Assembly (NCBI RefSeq): GCF_009828925.2
Contig: NZ_WUTY02000001.1
Span: forward strand, 4,122,492-4,186,491
From: Methylicorpusculum oleiharenae
GTDB lineage: Bacteria > Pseudomonadota > Gammaproteobacteria > Methylococcales > Methylomonadaceae
Length of the DNA: 64,000 nt
Direction of reading: 5' to 3'
The notes under the pieces are model-generated. The model was not told where the DNA came from. It was given only the letters and a program-made list of their open reading frames with translations, and ran no database searches. Positions 8,083 to 17,850 of the stretch are shown here, one piece after another; position 1 is the stretch's first letter, and each line of letters begins with the position of its first letter. The position numbers were made by a program, and so were the translations under genes.

Positions 8083-8999
8083 TTTGCCTCCGGAACAATC
8101 TCAAGATCAGCAAAATAGGGATCAGGTAATTTATCTTTTATGTAACTCTCCGCATCTTCTTTTTTATTTTTTCGAGCTAAAAACTCAAGATGATTAATGA
8201 TTTCACATCGTACTTCTTGATTGTCAAATAATCTTTTAGTTAAAAACCAACTCATACCATTGGGGATTTTTATAATCTCTAATGCATGCCAGCTTGGACG
8301 CCCTTTAATATCATTTTCTCCCCAGAAAGACCCTATTAAGTCGACTTCACTATTTTCAAGTGCTTTACGCAATTCTTCATGGCTACCATAACGTTTGATA
8401 GTCAGTTCTTTTGGATCAATTATTTTGCTAATCAAATTGATCGGCACTCGATAACCAGAGCGGCTATTTATATTCTGGAGGAGTCCTAGAGTTTTACCCA
8501 TGAGATATGCCGCGTTAAGCTCAGGCATGCTATGAATAGAAATTAGATAGGCTTCATAGGGAGGAAAATAAGCGATTTTTTGATAGCCTGTATTGATGAT
8601 ATCAATGTCGTCAGGTCGTACTTCTAGTAAATCAAATCTCTGCTCGAAAATGCTTTGCCCTAGTTCAAGTGCAGAAAGATTCCATTCAGCATGAACACTA
8701 CTAAAATTTTTCGTTAAGGCAGCATTTGACGAAAAACGATCGCATAAGTCATCAGCAATAAAACTGGAAGGCACAAAAATCTTGATCTTTGGGTATTGAG
8801 GGTACCCATTCTGAATATATTTTTCGCAATAAAACTTTGCTACGGTACAAGAGTCGATCCTAAAGTTAGGAATTGAAAAAAGAGTAGAAATCCAGAATAT
8901 AAAAACGCTTAGCAGTGTAATTAACGCCGCAAAAACAACGTTATTGAAAATCACCGAACTAATTATATTATTAGTGGTGTATTTCCACAGTGATTTCAT
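8070..8999 (-). CDS. Membrane-anchored substrate-binding-like protein
   Basis: A 309-residue protein with an N-terminal anchor (about residues 20-42, FAALITLLSVFIFWISTLF) and an extracytoplasmic domain. Segments such as YPKIKIFVPSSFIADDL, LLEVRPDDIDIINTG, EEVDLIGSFWG-like NSEVDLIGSFWGEND and WFLTKRLFDNQEVRCEIIN recall periplasmic binding proteins of the PhnD/NMT1 kind, but the match is by general pattern only. First gene of a two-gene operon with the two-span membrane protein; together they look like a ligand-sensing pair. Ligand and output are unknown. Confidence 0.5.
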   Translation of the reverse strand: MKSLWKYTTNNIISSVIFNNVVFAALITLLSVFIFWISTLFSIPNFRIDSCTVAKFYCEKYIQNGYPQYPKIKIFVPSSFIADDLCDRFSSNAALTKNFSSVHAEWNLSALELGQSIFEQRFDLLEVRPDDIDIINTGYQKIAYFPPYEAYLISIHSMPELNAAYLMGKTLGLLQNINSRSGYRVPINLISKIIDPKELTIKRYGSHEELRKALENSEVDLIGSFWGENDIKGRPSWHALEIIKIPNGMSWFLTKRLFDNQEVRCEIINHLEFLARKNKKEDAESYIKDKLPDPYFADLEIVPEAKCDH

Positions 9000-9149
9000 A
9001 ATAAATACTTTTACAATAGAAACAAATATCGACTATATCTATTTAACATTTCATGTAATTCCCCATAAGAAATGTATATCCCAATCAAAATTTTCCATTT
9101 GCTTTTTTCTCATTGACCACCCCAATTTTCAGATAGGCATAGTTTAAAC

Positions 9150-9660
9150 TATTGTCCGGATTCGGGGTCCACTTTAACCCGCTTCCGCTTCGCTCCTCCT
9201 GCTGTCGGCTTAGCTCTACGTTGAATGGCAGCTAAATTGAATCCCTACCGAAATTCAGCACAAAGCCTCGAATGTCGCTTTTTGGTCGCCAGGTGACCGT
9301 CTTCTCTTCAGATTCATCGCCGGAAAGGTGTCATTGAATTCCGATACCTGAAAGCAGTCGTTCGTCACCGTGTCCAACCGACCCATTTTTGCCACTCGCG
9401 CTTCTCCAAAGCTGCCATTCGGCCGAGGCCAGATTCTGGGATTGAAGGGCTACAAAGCCGCCATTGGTGACCTCAACCAAACGGCCATTACCCGACTTTC
9501 GGGCTCACTATCCAATTTAAATAGTTCAGGTATCCGGTGACTCAGCTGAATGTCAGGTATTCGGCAAGCAAATCGACATTATGACCGCGTCACTACGGCC
9601 AAAACCAGCCGCTCAGGTACTCCCTCAAGCAGACGTTCGAGGGTTCGCAAACTGACATCC
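9150..9660. repeat. Dispersed repeat A, long copy
   Basis: Includes GTTGAATGGCAGCTAAATTG (as after attC-like site 3), TCTTCAGATTCATCGCCGGA, GAATTCCGATACCTGAAAG and the block TTCTGGGATTGAAGGGCTAC that is found again at 17300. The copy is mosaic, with both orientations of the sub-blocks. The rest of 9000-9821 contains no gene that I can support. Confidence 0.65.
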
Positions 9661-9821
9661 TAAGTGGATATTCCATTGCCGTTACCCGAGTTATAAATCC
9701 GGAGAACGTAGTGATGGGCTATTTATTGCCATCGATCAATTTCCGTCTCAAATAACTGCCGCTCGTTACCTACAAACCGTCTGTCACTAATTATTGAAAT
9801 TATAACGGTTATCACAAATTT

Positions 9822-12800
9822 GTGACCCGGAAACAAGTGTTTCTCCACAGTCAAGGAGTTGGAATAATCGGCTGGAACGGGAATGGGTGGTCGTTTAATT
9901 TTGACAAGTTAATTCGCGTCTTAAGTAGTTCTGTATTACTTCAGCGTGAAGATGGAAAAAGGATTTTCTTCAGCTTAGTCAATGGAGCTTGGATTCCAGA
10001 CTCAGATGTTGCTATTACGCTATTGCAAATCAAGGATTCTAATGGAGCAACAACAGGTTGGACGGTTAGAACTGAAACCGATGGAATAGAAGACTATAAT
10101 TCAGCCGGCAAATTAATTCGTCTGATCGATCGTCAAGGTAAGAGCCTTGATTTTTCATACCAATCCGGAAGATTAACAGAGATAACCGACGACTTTAATG
10201 GAGCCGCATTAACTTTGAACTATGACGCCTCCGGAAGGTTCGCCGCTCTGACCGTTCCCTCAGGAGAAGTTTACCGGTACGGTTACGACAGTTACGGCAA
10301 CCTGACTACGGTGACCTATCCGGACGAAACGCCGGCTATTTTGACCGATAACCCGAAAAAGACCTATGTCTACGGCGAGCTCGAATACACTGCCGGGGTT
10401 AACCAGCCCCACGCCCTGACCGGGATCATCGATGAGAACGGCATCCGCTTTGCCACCTACCGTTACGATGCTTCCGGCAAAGCCATCCTCACCGAGCATG
10501 CCGGCGGGGTTGAAAAGTACAGCTTAGCGTACAGTCCGGATGGCATCAGCACCACGGTCACCGATCCTTTGGGGACTGAGCGTACCACCCATTTCAGCAC
10601 CGTTCTCGGCGTGGTCAAAAGCACCGGCACCGACCAACCAGGCGGCTCCGGCTGTTCGGCGGCGTCCAGTGGAATTTCTTACGATGCCAACGGCAACGTC
10701 AAAAGCCGCACCGATTTCAACGGCCATCGCAGCGATTATGAATATGATTTAAGCCGTAACCTCGAAATCAACCGCACCGAAGGCTTGACTTCGACCGGAG
10801 AGTCGACGCCGGACACCCGGACTATCACCACCGAGTGGCATCCAAGCTTCAGATTGCCGGTGAAAATCACCGAGCCGGGCCGGATTCAGGTATGGACTTA
10901 TGATGACAAAGGCCAAGTCACCGAACACAGGATCACCGATACAGCTACCGGTGCAACCCGAAGCTGGCAGACTGAATATACCTATGCGTCTGATGTGCCC
11001 GGCGCGGTGTTGCAAAAGTTCGAAAACGGCCCGCGCACTGACGTTGCCGACATTACCACCTACGATTACTATGCGCCGGATGCCGGCTGCGAGGGTGGTC
11101 ATGTCGGCTGCCGCGGACAATTGCAGCAAATCACCAATGCCTTGGGCCATGTCACCCGTTTCAGCCGTTATCATGCCAACGGCCAAGTGGAAGAAATCAT
11201 CGACCCGAACGGGCTGGGCACGACCTTGAGCTACGATGCCCGCATGCGCCTCACCCGGATCGACCGGGGCGGCCAAGTCTCGTCCCATCAATACGATCCG
11301 GCCGGGCAATTAATCCAATGGACCGTTCAGGACAATGTTGTTTTGCATTATCGCTACGATGACGCCCACCGCTTGACCGCAATCACCGATGGCGCTGGCA
11401 ATAATCTTCGCTATACTCTGGATGCGTCGGGCAATCGGGTGAAAGAAGAAGTTAGCGACGCTGGCGGTCAGCTCACCAAAATTCTGGAGCGGGAAGTCGA
11501 CCAGTTAGGCCGCCTGATGCTCTCGATCGGCGGCGAAGGCCAAAGCCGGCGCTATCATTACGACGCCAACGGCAATCTGACTGCCGCATCCCATCCGCGC
11601 AATACCCCGGAAGATCGGGGTCAAGCCAGAGCCACCGATCCGTTGGCATTGGATAATACCGTCTCGGCCACCTACGACAGTTTGAACCGCTTGATTGAAT
11701 CGGTGCATCCGCAGCAATTGGCCGATGCCAATGACGACGTGGTCAGCGACTATCGCTACGATGCCTTGGGTCATTTAATCGAAGTCACCGACCCCAATGG
11801 TTCAGTCACGCGTTATGATGTCAATGCCTTCGGCGAGGTGCTACGACTCGACAGCCCCGATACCGGCATCACGCACTACCAATACGATGCCGCCGGCAAT
11901 CGCATCGCACAGACCGACGCCCGCGGCGTAACCGTCGAATACCGTTATGATGCCTTAAACCGCCTGATTGCCATCGATTATCCGGACGATAGGTTGGATG
12001 TGACGTTCGGCTATGATCAAAATGACCAGGGCCAAAACAGCGTTGGCCGTCTGACGTCCATTTCCGATGGCGCAGGTTTGACCGAGCTGAGTTATGATCA
12101 ATACGGAAATGTCATTAGCCGTAGTGAACAGATCGACAGCCATCAATTGATTACTCACTCTGCGTACAACAGCGCCGGGCAACTCGTTCAAATGCGTTAT
12201 CCCAGTGGCCGCACTGTCGACTTCCTTTACAACGCCTTAGGTCAAATCGCTCAATTGACAACAACTCTGGACGGAGTTACTCAAACCCTGGCTGATCAGA
12301 TCGATTATCTGCCGTTCGGCCCGTTAAGTGCTTTGACCTATGGCAACGGCCTGACAAAAACCATCGCGTATGATTTGGCTTACCGCCCTATTGAGCGCAA
12401 TTTGGAACCGGTCGCGTTACATACCCAAGATTACGATCCGGCGGATAATTTGATCGTGTTGACCGACTTGCTCGACAGCAACCGGGATAAAACCTTCGCT
12501 TACGACGGCCTGAGCCGGTTAACGGCGGCGCAAAGCCATGACAAACGGCAGGAATACAGCTTCGACGCCAACAGTAATCGCCTGACCCTCAGCGAAAACG
12601 GACAAGCGGAGGATTACACCTATGCCTTGAACGGTAATCGGCTCGAAGCGGGCGCGGGTAAAACCTATCAAACCGACGCTAACGGCAACATTGTCCATGA
12701 CGGGCGCTTCCAATTCCGTTACGGCGATGATAACCGTTTACGTGAAGTTCTCGAAAACAACGTCACATTCGCCCGTTATACCTACAATGTGTTCAGCCAA

Positions 12801-15002
12801 CGGGCGAAAAAAGTCACGGCTCAAAGTACGACGTATTACCATTACGATCAAGCAGGATTGTTGATTGCCGAAGCCGATGCCAACGGCGAAACGCTCAAAG
12901 AATATTTTTATCTCAACGGCCAGCCCATGGCTTTGACCAGCGCGCAAAGTTCACCACCGCCGCAACCGGTGGAAATCATTCTGGATAACAGCGACGCGTC
13001 AATGCAGTATTCCGATGCCTGGACAGCATCGACCAGCATCAGCGGCTTTGAAGGCGCTAACTACCAATACCATGCCGGTTCCACCGTGCAGCCGATGTTA
13101 GGCACACCGGTCGATAATGCTTCGGCTCACTTCAACACGACCGATACCTGGGCGCTGTCAACGTCGGTTTCAGGCTTTATCGGTGATAACTATCAGACGC
13201 ATCCCGGCCGCAGTTACCCGCTGGTGCTCGGCGAACCGGTAGACAATGACAGTCCAGGCTTCAGTGCGACCGGAACCTGGCCGACATCGACCAGTGTTAA
13301 AGGCTATCAGGGCGCCCATTATCAATACCATGCCCCCGGCGATGGCAGCCAAAAAGCGACCTGGTCGCTTAAGGTCGAAACCGCAGGCGAATACGATGTC
13401 TATACCACCTGGACCGCCCACAGTAACCGGGCCAGACATGCGCGCTATCGGGTCTCCCACAGCCAAGGCGCGACCGAGGTATCCGTTAATCAAAAGCTTA
13501 ATGGCGGTCAATGGCACAAACTCGGTACCTTCCAGTTCGAAGCTGGTACCGACTATGCGATCGAACTGAACGATGCCGCCGACGGCTATGTCATCGCCGA
13601 TGCCGTCACCTGGTTACCAGCCGGCACGCCGCCGACCGGGACGCCGAACGAACCGACTCAGGCGGCGAATTGGACGGTCACGGTGCCAGCCGATAGCGAC
13701 TATGACGCCTATGCCACCTGGACTGCACATAGCAACCGGGCCAGCGATGCCAAGTACACGATTGTCCACGCCGATGGCGAAACGGTGCAGGAAGTCAATC
13801 AACAGCAGCACGGCGGCCAATGGAACAAACTTGGCCGTTATCGGTTTAAGGCAGGGGAAAGTTACCAGATTAAATTGTCCGATCAGGCCAACGGCTATGT
13901 CATCGCCGATGCCGTGTCGCTGGTACCGGCCGGAACTTATCCGATTTCCTCCAACACCGGTCAAACCGCGTCCTGGCAGCCGCATTTAAACCAGTCCGCT
14001 GATTATCAGGTCTATGCCAAATGGACGGCGCACAGTAATCGGGCCAGTAACGCCCAATACACCGTCCACCATGTCAACGGCGAAACCACCCACACGGTCG
14101 ATCAACGCCAACAGGGCGGCGACTGGCATTTATTGGGGACTTACCGGCTGGATCAACACAGCACAATCAGTCTGTCCGACCAGGCCGACGGTTACGTCAT
14201 TGCCGATGCGATTCGCCTGGTCTCGGTTCCAACGCAACAGCCGACCGAATCCCAGGGCATTTACTTCATCCACAACGACCATTTGGGCACGCCGCAACTA
14301 CTCACCGACAGCGACGCCAGCGTGGTTTGGCAAGCCGACTATGATCCCTATGGCGATGCAACGATCACCACGGCCAAAATCGAACAAAATATCCGCTTAG
14401 GCCAATATTTCGATCAAGAGACCGAGTTGAATTATAACTGGCACCGGTATTATGATCCAAAAACCGGACGTTACATCACCTCCGATCCGATTGGGTTGGC
14501 GGGGGGCGTTAATACTTATGCATATGTCAGCAACAATCCGCTAAATCTGATTGATCCTAATGGTTTAGCAGGAATATATGTCAATTACCCAAACTATCCG
14601 ATCACTGTTCCTGGAACAGAGGCACAGCTTCCTTTAGGACATGCTGCTGTAATTGCCGTCGATGATAATACCGGTACGACAAAATACTTTGAATATGGTA
14701 GATATGACAGTGATTTCGGCCAAGTTAAACAACGGACTGTGCCTGATCTTGTACTGGATGAAAAGGGTAATCCAACACCTGCATCTCTAAGTAATTTATA
14801 CAATTATATTGGCGCTCGATATGGCGATCAAACTACAGTCGATGCTACATACTACCCAGATGCGAACTACCAAAAAATAATAGACTTTGCTTTGCAAAGA
14901 AAAAATGATTCTAATAGAGCGCCCTATAGCTGGAATCCTTTCAGCTCTAATACTTGCAAAACATTTGCTAAAGATGCAATCAATGCGGGGCAGCAAAAAT
15001 GA
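9822..15002 (+). CDS. RHS/YD-repeat toxin with papain-like C-terminal tip
   Basis: A 1726-residue protein. Residues about 90-1080 are YD repeats (GRLTEITDD, RYDALNRLIAIDYP). About 1085-1470 is a repeat insert: three short segments followed by three golvesin-like domains, each with YxxYxxWTAHSNRA and DGYVIADA. The RHS core end follows (RYYDPKTGRYITSDPIGLAGG, NPLNLIDPNGLA, about 1543-1583), then a ~143-residue tip. The tip has GHAAVIAVDD and NTCKTFAKDA, the His and Cys pattern of NlpC/P60-LRAT papain-like enzymes, so a peptidase/amidase/acyltransferase toxin is inferred. The GTG start lacks a signal peptide and abuts repeat A, so the 5' end is probably truncated. The stop overlaps the next gene. 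Confidence 0.88.
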   Translation: MTRKQVFLHSQGVGIIGWNGNGWSFNFDKLIRVLSSSVLLQREDGKRIFFSLVNGAWIPDSDVAITLLQIKDSNGATTGWTVRTETDGIEDYNSAGKLIRLIDRQGKSLDFSYQSGRLTEITDDFNGAALTLNYDASGRFAALTVPSGEVYRYGYDSYGNLTTVTYPDETPAILTDNPKKTYVYGELEYTAGVNQPHALTGIIDENGIRFATYRYDASGKAILTEHAGGVEKYSLAYSPDGISTTVTDPLGTERTTHFSTVLGVVKSTGTDQPGGSGCSAASSGISYDANGNVKSRTDFNGHRSDYEYDLSRNLEINRTEGLTSTGESTPDTRTITTEWHPSFRLPVKITEPGRIQVWTYDDKGQVTEHRITDTATGATRSWQTEYTYASDVPGAVLQKFENGPRTDVADITTYDYYAPDAGCEGGHVGCRGQLQQITNALGHVTRFSRYHANGQVEEIIDPNGLGTTLSYDARMRLTRIDRGGQVSSHQYDPAGQLIQWTVQDNVVLHYRYDDAHRLTAITDGAGNNLRYTLDASGNRVKEEVSDAGGQLTKILEREVDQLGRLMLSIGGEGQSRRYHYDANGNLTAASHPRNTPEDRGQARATDPLALDNTVSATYDSLNRLIESVHPQQLADANDDVVSDYRYDALGHLIEVTDPNGSVTRYDVNAFGEVLRLDSPDTGITHYQYDAAGNRIAQTDARGVTVEYRYDALNRLIAIDYPDDRLDVTFGYDQNDQGQNSVGRLTSISDGAGLTELSYDQYGNVISRSEQIDSHQLITHSAYNSAGQLVQMRYPSGRTVDFLYNALGQIAQLTTTLDGVTQTLADQIDYLPFGPLSALTYGNGLTKTIAYDLAYRPIERNLEPVALHTQDYDPADNLIVLTDLLDSNRDKTFAYDGLSRLTAAQSHDKRQEYSFDANSNRLTLSENGQAEDYTYALNGNRLEAGAGKTYQTDANGNIVHDGRFQFRYGDDNRLREVLENNVTFARYTYNVFSQRAKKVTAQSTTYYHYDQAGLLIAEADANGETLKEYFYLNGQPMALTSAQSSPPPQPVEIILDNSDASMQYSDAWTASTSISGFEGANYQYHAGSTVQPMLGTPVDNASAHFNTTDTWALSTSVSGFIGDNYQTHPGRSYPLVLGEPVDNDSPGFSATGTWPTSTSVKGYQGAHYQYHAPGDGSQKATWSLKVETAGEYDVYTTWTAHSNRARHARYRVSHSQGATEVSVNQKLNGGQWHKLGTFQFEAGTDYAIELNDAADGYVIADAVTWLPAGTPPTGTPNEPTQAANWTVTVPADSDYDAYATWTAHSNRASDAKYTIVHADGETVQEVNQQQHGGQWNKLGRYRFKAGESYQIKLSDQANGYVIADAVSLVPAGTYPISSNTGQTASWQPHLNQSADYQVYAKWTAHSNRASNAQYTVHHVNGETTHTVDQRQQGGDWHLLGTYRLDQHSTISLSDQADGYVIADAIRLVSVPTQQPTESQGIYFIHNDHLGTPQLLTDSDASVVWQADYDPYGDATITTAKIEQNIRLGQYFDQETELNYNWHRYYDPKTGRYITSDPIGLAGGVNTYAYVSNNPLNLIDPNGLAGIYVNYPNYPITVPGTEAQLPLGHAAVIAVDDNTGTTKYFEYGRYDSDFGQVKQRTVPDLVLDEKGNPTPASLSNLYNYIGARYGDQTTVDATYYPDANYQKIIDFALQRKNDSNRAPYSWNPFSSNTCKTFAKDAINAGQQK

Positions 15003-15340
15003 AAGTAAAAATGGGCGGAATTTTTACCATCGTGATAGTCGTGTTTTTGACTTTAGCAGTTGCTATACTTGGCTACGTAGCCTTTTCATCTGCAATTTCT
15101 CTTGATCACGCCAGAAAAGAACAAGAGCATCAACGACAAAGAGAACATGTGTTGCAAGCATTATTACTGAAAACATCCAGTTACATATCTCGCAACCAAC
15201 TAGTGGCACTTGTCAAAGAAAATTTCGGAACAGATCATATAGTAAAAGAAGAGCATAATCAGATTACAATTGACGATACCGTTTTAAAATTTGAAGGTGA
15301 TAGAGTAAAGAGTATTTCATCGATAAATGATGAACTTTGA
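14999..15340 (+). CDS. Candidate immunity protein to the RHS tip
   Basis: A 113-residue protein with an N-terminal membrane span (about residues 8-30, FTIVIVVFLTLAVAILGYV), a short basic-acidic coiled segment and a soluble C-terminal domain. The ATG overlaps the RHS stop codon (ATGA), which is the position of immunity genes in RHS loci. The membrane anchor would place the domain outside the cytoplasm, fitting a toxin acting in the envelope. No family recognised; function inferred from position. Confidence 0.65.
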   Translation: MKVKMGGIFTIVIVVFLTLAVAILGYVAFSSAISLDHARKEQEHQRQREHVLQALLLKTSSYISRNQLVALVKENFGTDHIVKEEHNQITIDDTVLKFEGDRVKSISSINDEL

Positions 15341-15367
15341 AAGCGATGAGGCGAGTTAGATTTGTAA

Positions 15368-15871
15368 GGCGGCATTAATACGTATACCTATGTTGGGAAT
15401 AACCCGCTAAAGTATATTGACCCGAAAGGAACCTTCTTCTTTGTTCCAATCCTGGGTTATACCGCTATAAATGCTTTGGCTGATTTGGCGCTTGTTGGAG
15501 GGACTGGGTATGCAATTTCCAACGCTATGTCATGTAAAAATGAAGCTCATGGTGGCGATGGTGATAAGCCTAACCTACTCGATCCAACAGCTGAAGATCA
15601 TATAATTTACGGCGATAAAACTGGTGGTGGACATCGAGCGGGCACAGGTAACCCCGGCAAAACTGAGTTTCCAACTGATTGGTCTGACGACAAAATCAAA
15701 GGAGAAATTTCAGATGTTGCTACTGACCCGGCATCTTCTGTTTCACCAGGACGTAATGGGCGCCAAGTTGTAGAAGGAACTCGTGATGGGATTGACATAA
15801 CAGTAATTGTTGATTCGAACGGTCGGATCGTAACCGGCTTTCCTACTAATGTCCCTCGAAATCCACGTTGA
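15368..15871 (+). pseudogene. Orphan RHS C-terminal tip with EndoU nuclease domain
   Basis: After a TAA at 15365 the frame reads GGINTYTYVGNNPLKYIDPKG, the end of the RHS core, so this is a displaced toxin tip with no start of its own. The C-terminal part is a bacterial EndoU domain: HIIYGDKTGGGHRAG (catalytic His region), KTEFPTDWSDDKI, GRQVVEGTRDGIDITVIVD and TGFPTNVPRNP. EndoU toxins are RNases. It can be expressed only after recombination with the RHS core upstream, or from the internal TTG at 15476. Tip is intact as an open frame. Confidence 0.82.
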
Positions 15872-15877
15872 AATATA

Positions 15878-16153
15878 ATGGAATCAAACTTTGATGAAGT
15901 AGAAGTACTGTTGTCTAAATTGTTAGAAACTGCGGCACCTGTATTGTCGGAGTCTGAATGTGCCGAGGTTCAGAGTTTTATTGATGTTGGCGAATATGGT
16001 CTTGCTTTAGAAACTGCGGTACACATATTCGCCGAGGAAAAAAAGATTGCATCTGCTGGTTTGGTGGCGTTGATTAGTCGTTTAGTAGATTTAATGTCAT
16101 TAGATTCATTACAGTTGTTACAGAGGCTACCACGACCAGACGACGAGAAATAG
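15878..16153 (+). CDS. MafI-like immunity protein
   Basis: A 91-residue acidic, all-helical protein. The segment EVQSFIDVGEYGLALETAVHIF is typical of MafI immunity proteins, which neutralise MafB toxins, many of which carry EndoU domains. It starts 6 bases after the orphan EndoU tip, the expected toxin-immunity order. It would protect the cell against EndoU tips of siblings even if the local tip is silent. Confidence 0.78.
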   Translation: MESNFDEVEVLLSKLLETAAPVLSESECAEVQSFIDVGEYGLALETAVHIFAEEKKIASAGLVALISRLVDLMSLDSLQLLQRLPRPDDEK

Positions 16154-16321
16154 TCAAGGCCGTAAGGCGGAACCGCCCACAGGTACCGCCGGATTGTTTT
16201 AAACCCAAAGCTGCCGCGAACAGCACTCGGAGGCGCTGGCCTCAAATCAAATCTTCCTTATTACAGTTTGGGTTCCAGTTAAACCCATTCGACTTGTCCG
16301 CCTCTTGCTGAGCATAAGTAT

Positions 16322-16948
16322 CTACACATCTTTTCCTAAAAATTGCTGAGCGGTTGCCTTCAAACTATCCAGTTCTTCTTGAGAATAGGCATCCATGATT
16401 TCAAGCATGGAGAGGAAGACCCACAGCCCCGACAATAGTGCTGGATTCGTAAACTCCTTTTTGTGGCGCATTTGCCTGCCGCTGAGCTTGATCAGAAATA
16501 GTCTTAATTCAGCCGCTTCCTTACTTTTGTCGGCGGCTATGGCCCAAACCGTAACACAGGCCATGCTAGCCACCAAGAGGCGTTTGGCAATGGCCAGGGC
16601 TGATTCTTGTTGCCACGATTCGAGGTGGTGGCCTGCCGACTTGACCAGTTTGAAAAAACACTCGATTTGCCAGCGCCAGTAGTACCATAGCGCAATAGTC
16701 GAAGCATCGACATCTTTTACATTGGTCAATAGCAGCCATTCCGCCAACACCTCACCTTCGTCGGACAAGACGCGACTGACCACCAGCCTTGCCGCTACAG
16801 GAATGCCAGGCACAGCCGGCTTTTTGCTTTTCTTCTGACTGGGTTTGGCGGGACGGGTTAGCGTCACATCGGTTTCTGCCACCCACTGCCAATAAGTCTG
16901 ACCCTGATAACGGACTTCCCGAGTCTTGCTGAACGTGTTCGGCGACAA
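16322..16948 (-). pseudogene. Truncated IS4-type transposase (C-terminal part)
   Basis: The 208-residue frame has YYWRWQIECFFKLVK, matching the IS4 signature Y-x2-R-x3-E-x6-K, which holds the catalytic Glu. The N-terminal DDE half with both Asp residues is missing: the frame begins in DNA of dispersed repeat A at about 16945. Remnant of an insertion; no transposition expected. 16154-16321 between it and the immunity gene has nothing recognisable. Confidence 0.85.
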
Positions 16949-17560
16949 TTATCCTGTCAGTTTGCTCGCCAAATACCGGACAGTCGGCTGGGTCACAGGA
17001 TGCCTTAACTATATGAAATTGGATAGCGACCCCGACCGGCGGCTTTTGGCTAATTTGGTGAGGTCTCCAATGACTGCTTTGTAGCCCTCCAGTTCGCAGA
17101 ATCTGGATTTGGCTGACTGTCCGCTTTGGAGAATTGCGTCCGGCCGGTTTGGGTCGATTTGACACAGTGACGAACGGCAGCTCTCGGGAATCGGAATTCA
17201 ATGACAGCTTTCCGGCGATGAATCTGAAGAGAAGACGGTCGCCTGGCGACCCCTTGCTGACACTCGCGCTTCTCCAAACCGGCCATTCGGCCGAAGCCAG
17301 ATTCTGGGATTGAAGGGCTACAAAGCCGCCGTTGGCGACCTCAACCAAACGGCCATAACCGGCCGTTGAGGATGCCGGCGAAATTTTCCATTCCTAAGTT
17401 CAGCGAATGGCAACTTTTCGGCAAGCAGTTTTGCGTTCTCTTTGGCTTGACCCGGCCAAAACCCGCGGGTCGGGGTAACCTTCCAATTTAAATAGTTAAG
17501 GCTAGCTTTAACCCAGTCGGGCTGTCCGCTATTCGGCGAGCAAATTGAAATTATCACTGC
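16945..17560. repeat. Dispersed repeat A, longest copy
   Basis: Contains all sub-blocks in series: GACCCCGACCGGCGGCTTTT, TTCGCAGAATCTGGATTTGG, CGGAATTCAATGACAGCTTT, GATGAATCTGAAGAGAAGAC, GATTCTGGGATTGAAGGGCT and ATAACCGGCCGTTGAGGATG, then CTATTCGGCGAGCAAATTGA at the right. Adjacent blocks recur as partial inverted copies, so the unit is mosaic. No coding potential that I would support, and 17561-17850 is leader DNA of the kinase. Confidence 0.65.
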
Positions 17561-17850
17561 GTCAATACGGTAGAGTCGAGATGTGGCGCGGTAGCGTAAG
17601 ATTTGGCCTAGCTGTTACCGCCTCTTTCGATTGGCGGTGCCTCAATTGCAGCACCTTAGCCCCGGTTCCACACCCACCGGGCCGACGGGGCTGTCACCTG
17701 TACCCGACTCCCACAGACCGTAGCGTGCGGATTTTCCGGCTCTGACTTTGGTTTAGCCTGATATAGCTTTAAATGGTAGCTCCGCTCCAACTGAGCCCAA
17801 TAGGTGCTAAAATTGGTATTGACAATTTTCGATTGGTACAAAATAAAGTC

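Noticed and set aside
10260-14803. Several long minus-strand frames inside the RHS gene
   Set aside because: They are shadows of the repetitive RHS coding frame and have no independent motifs or start signals.
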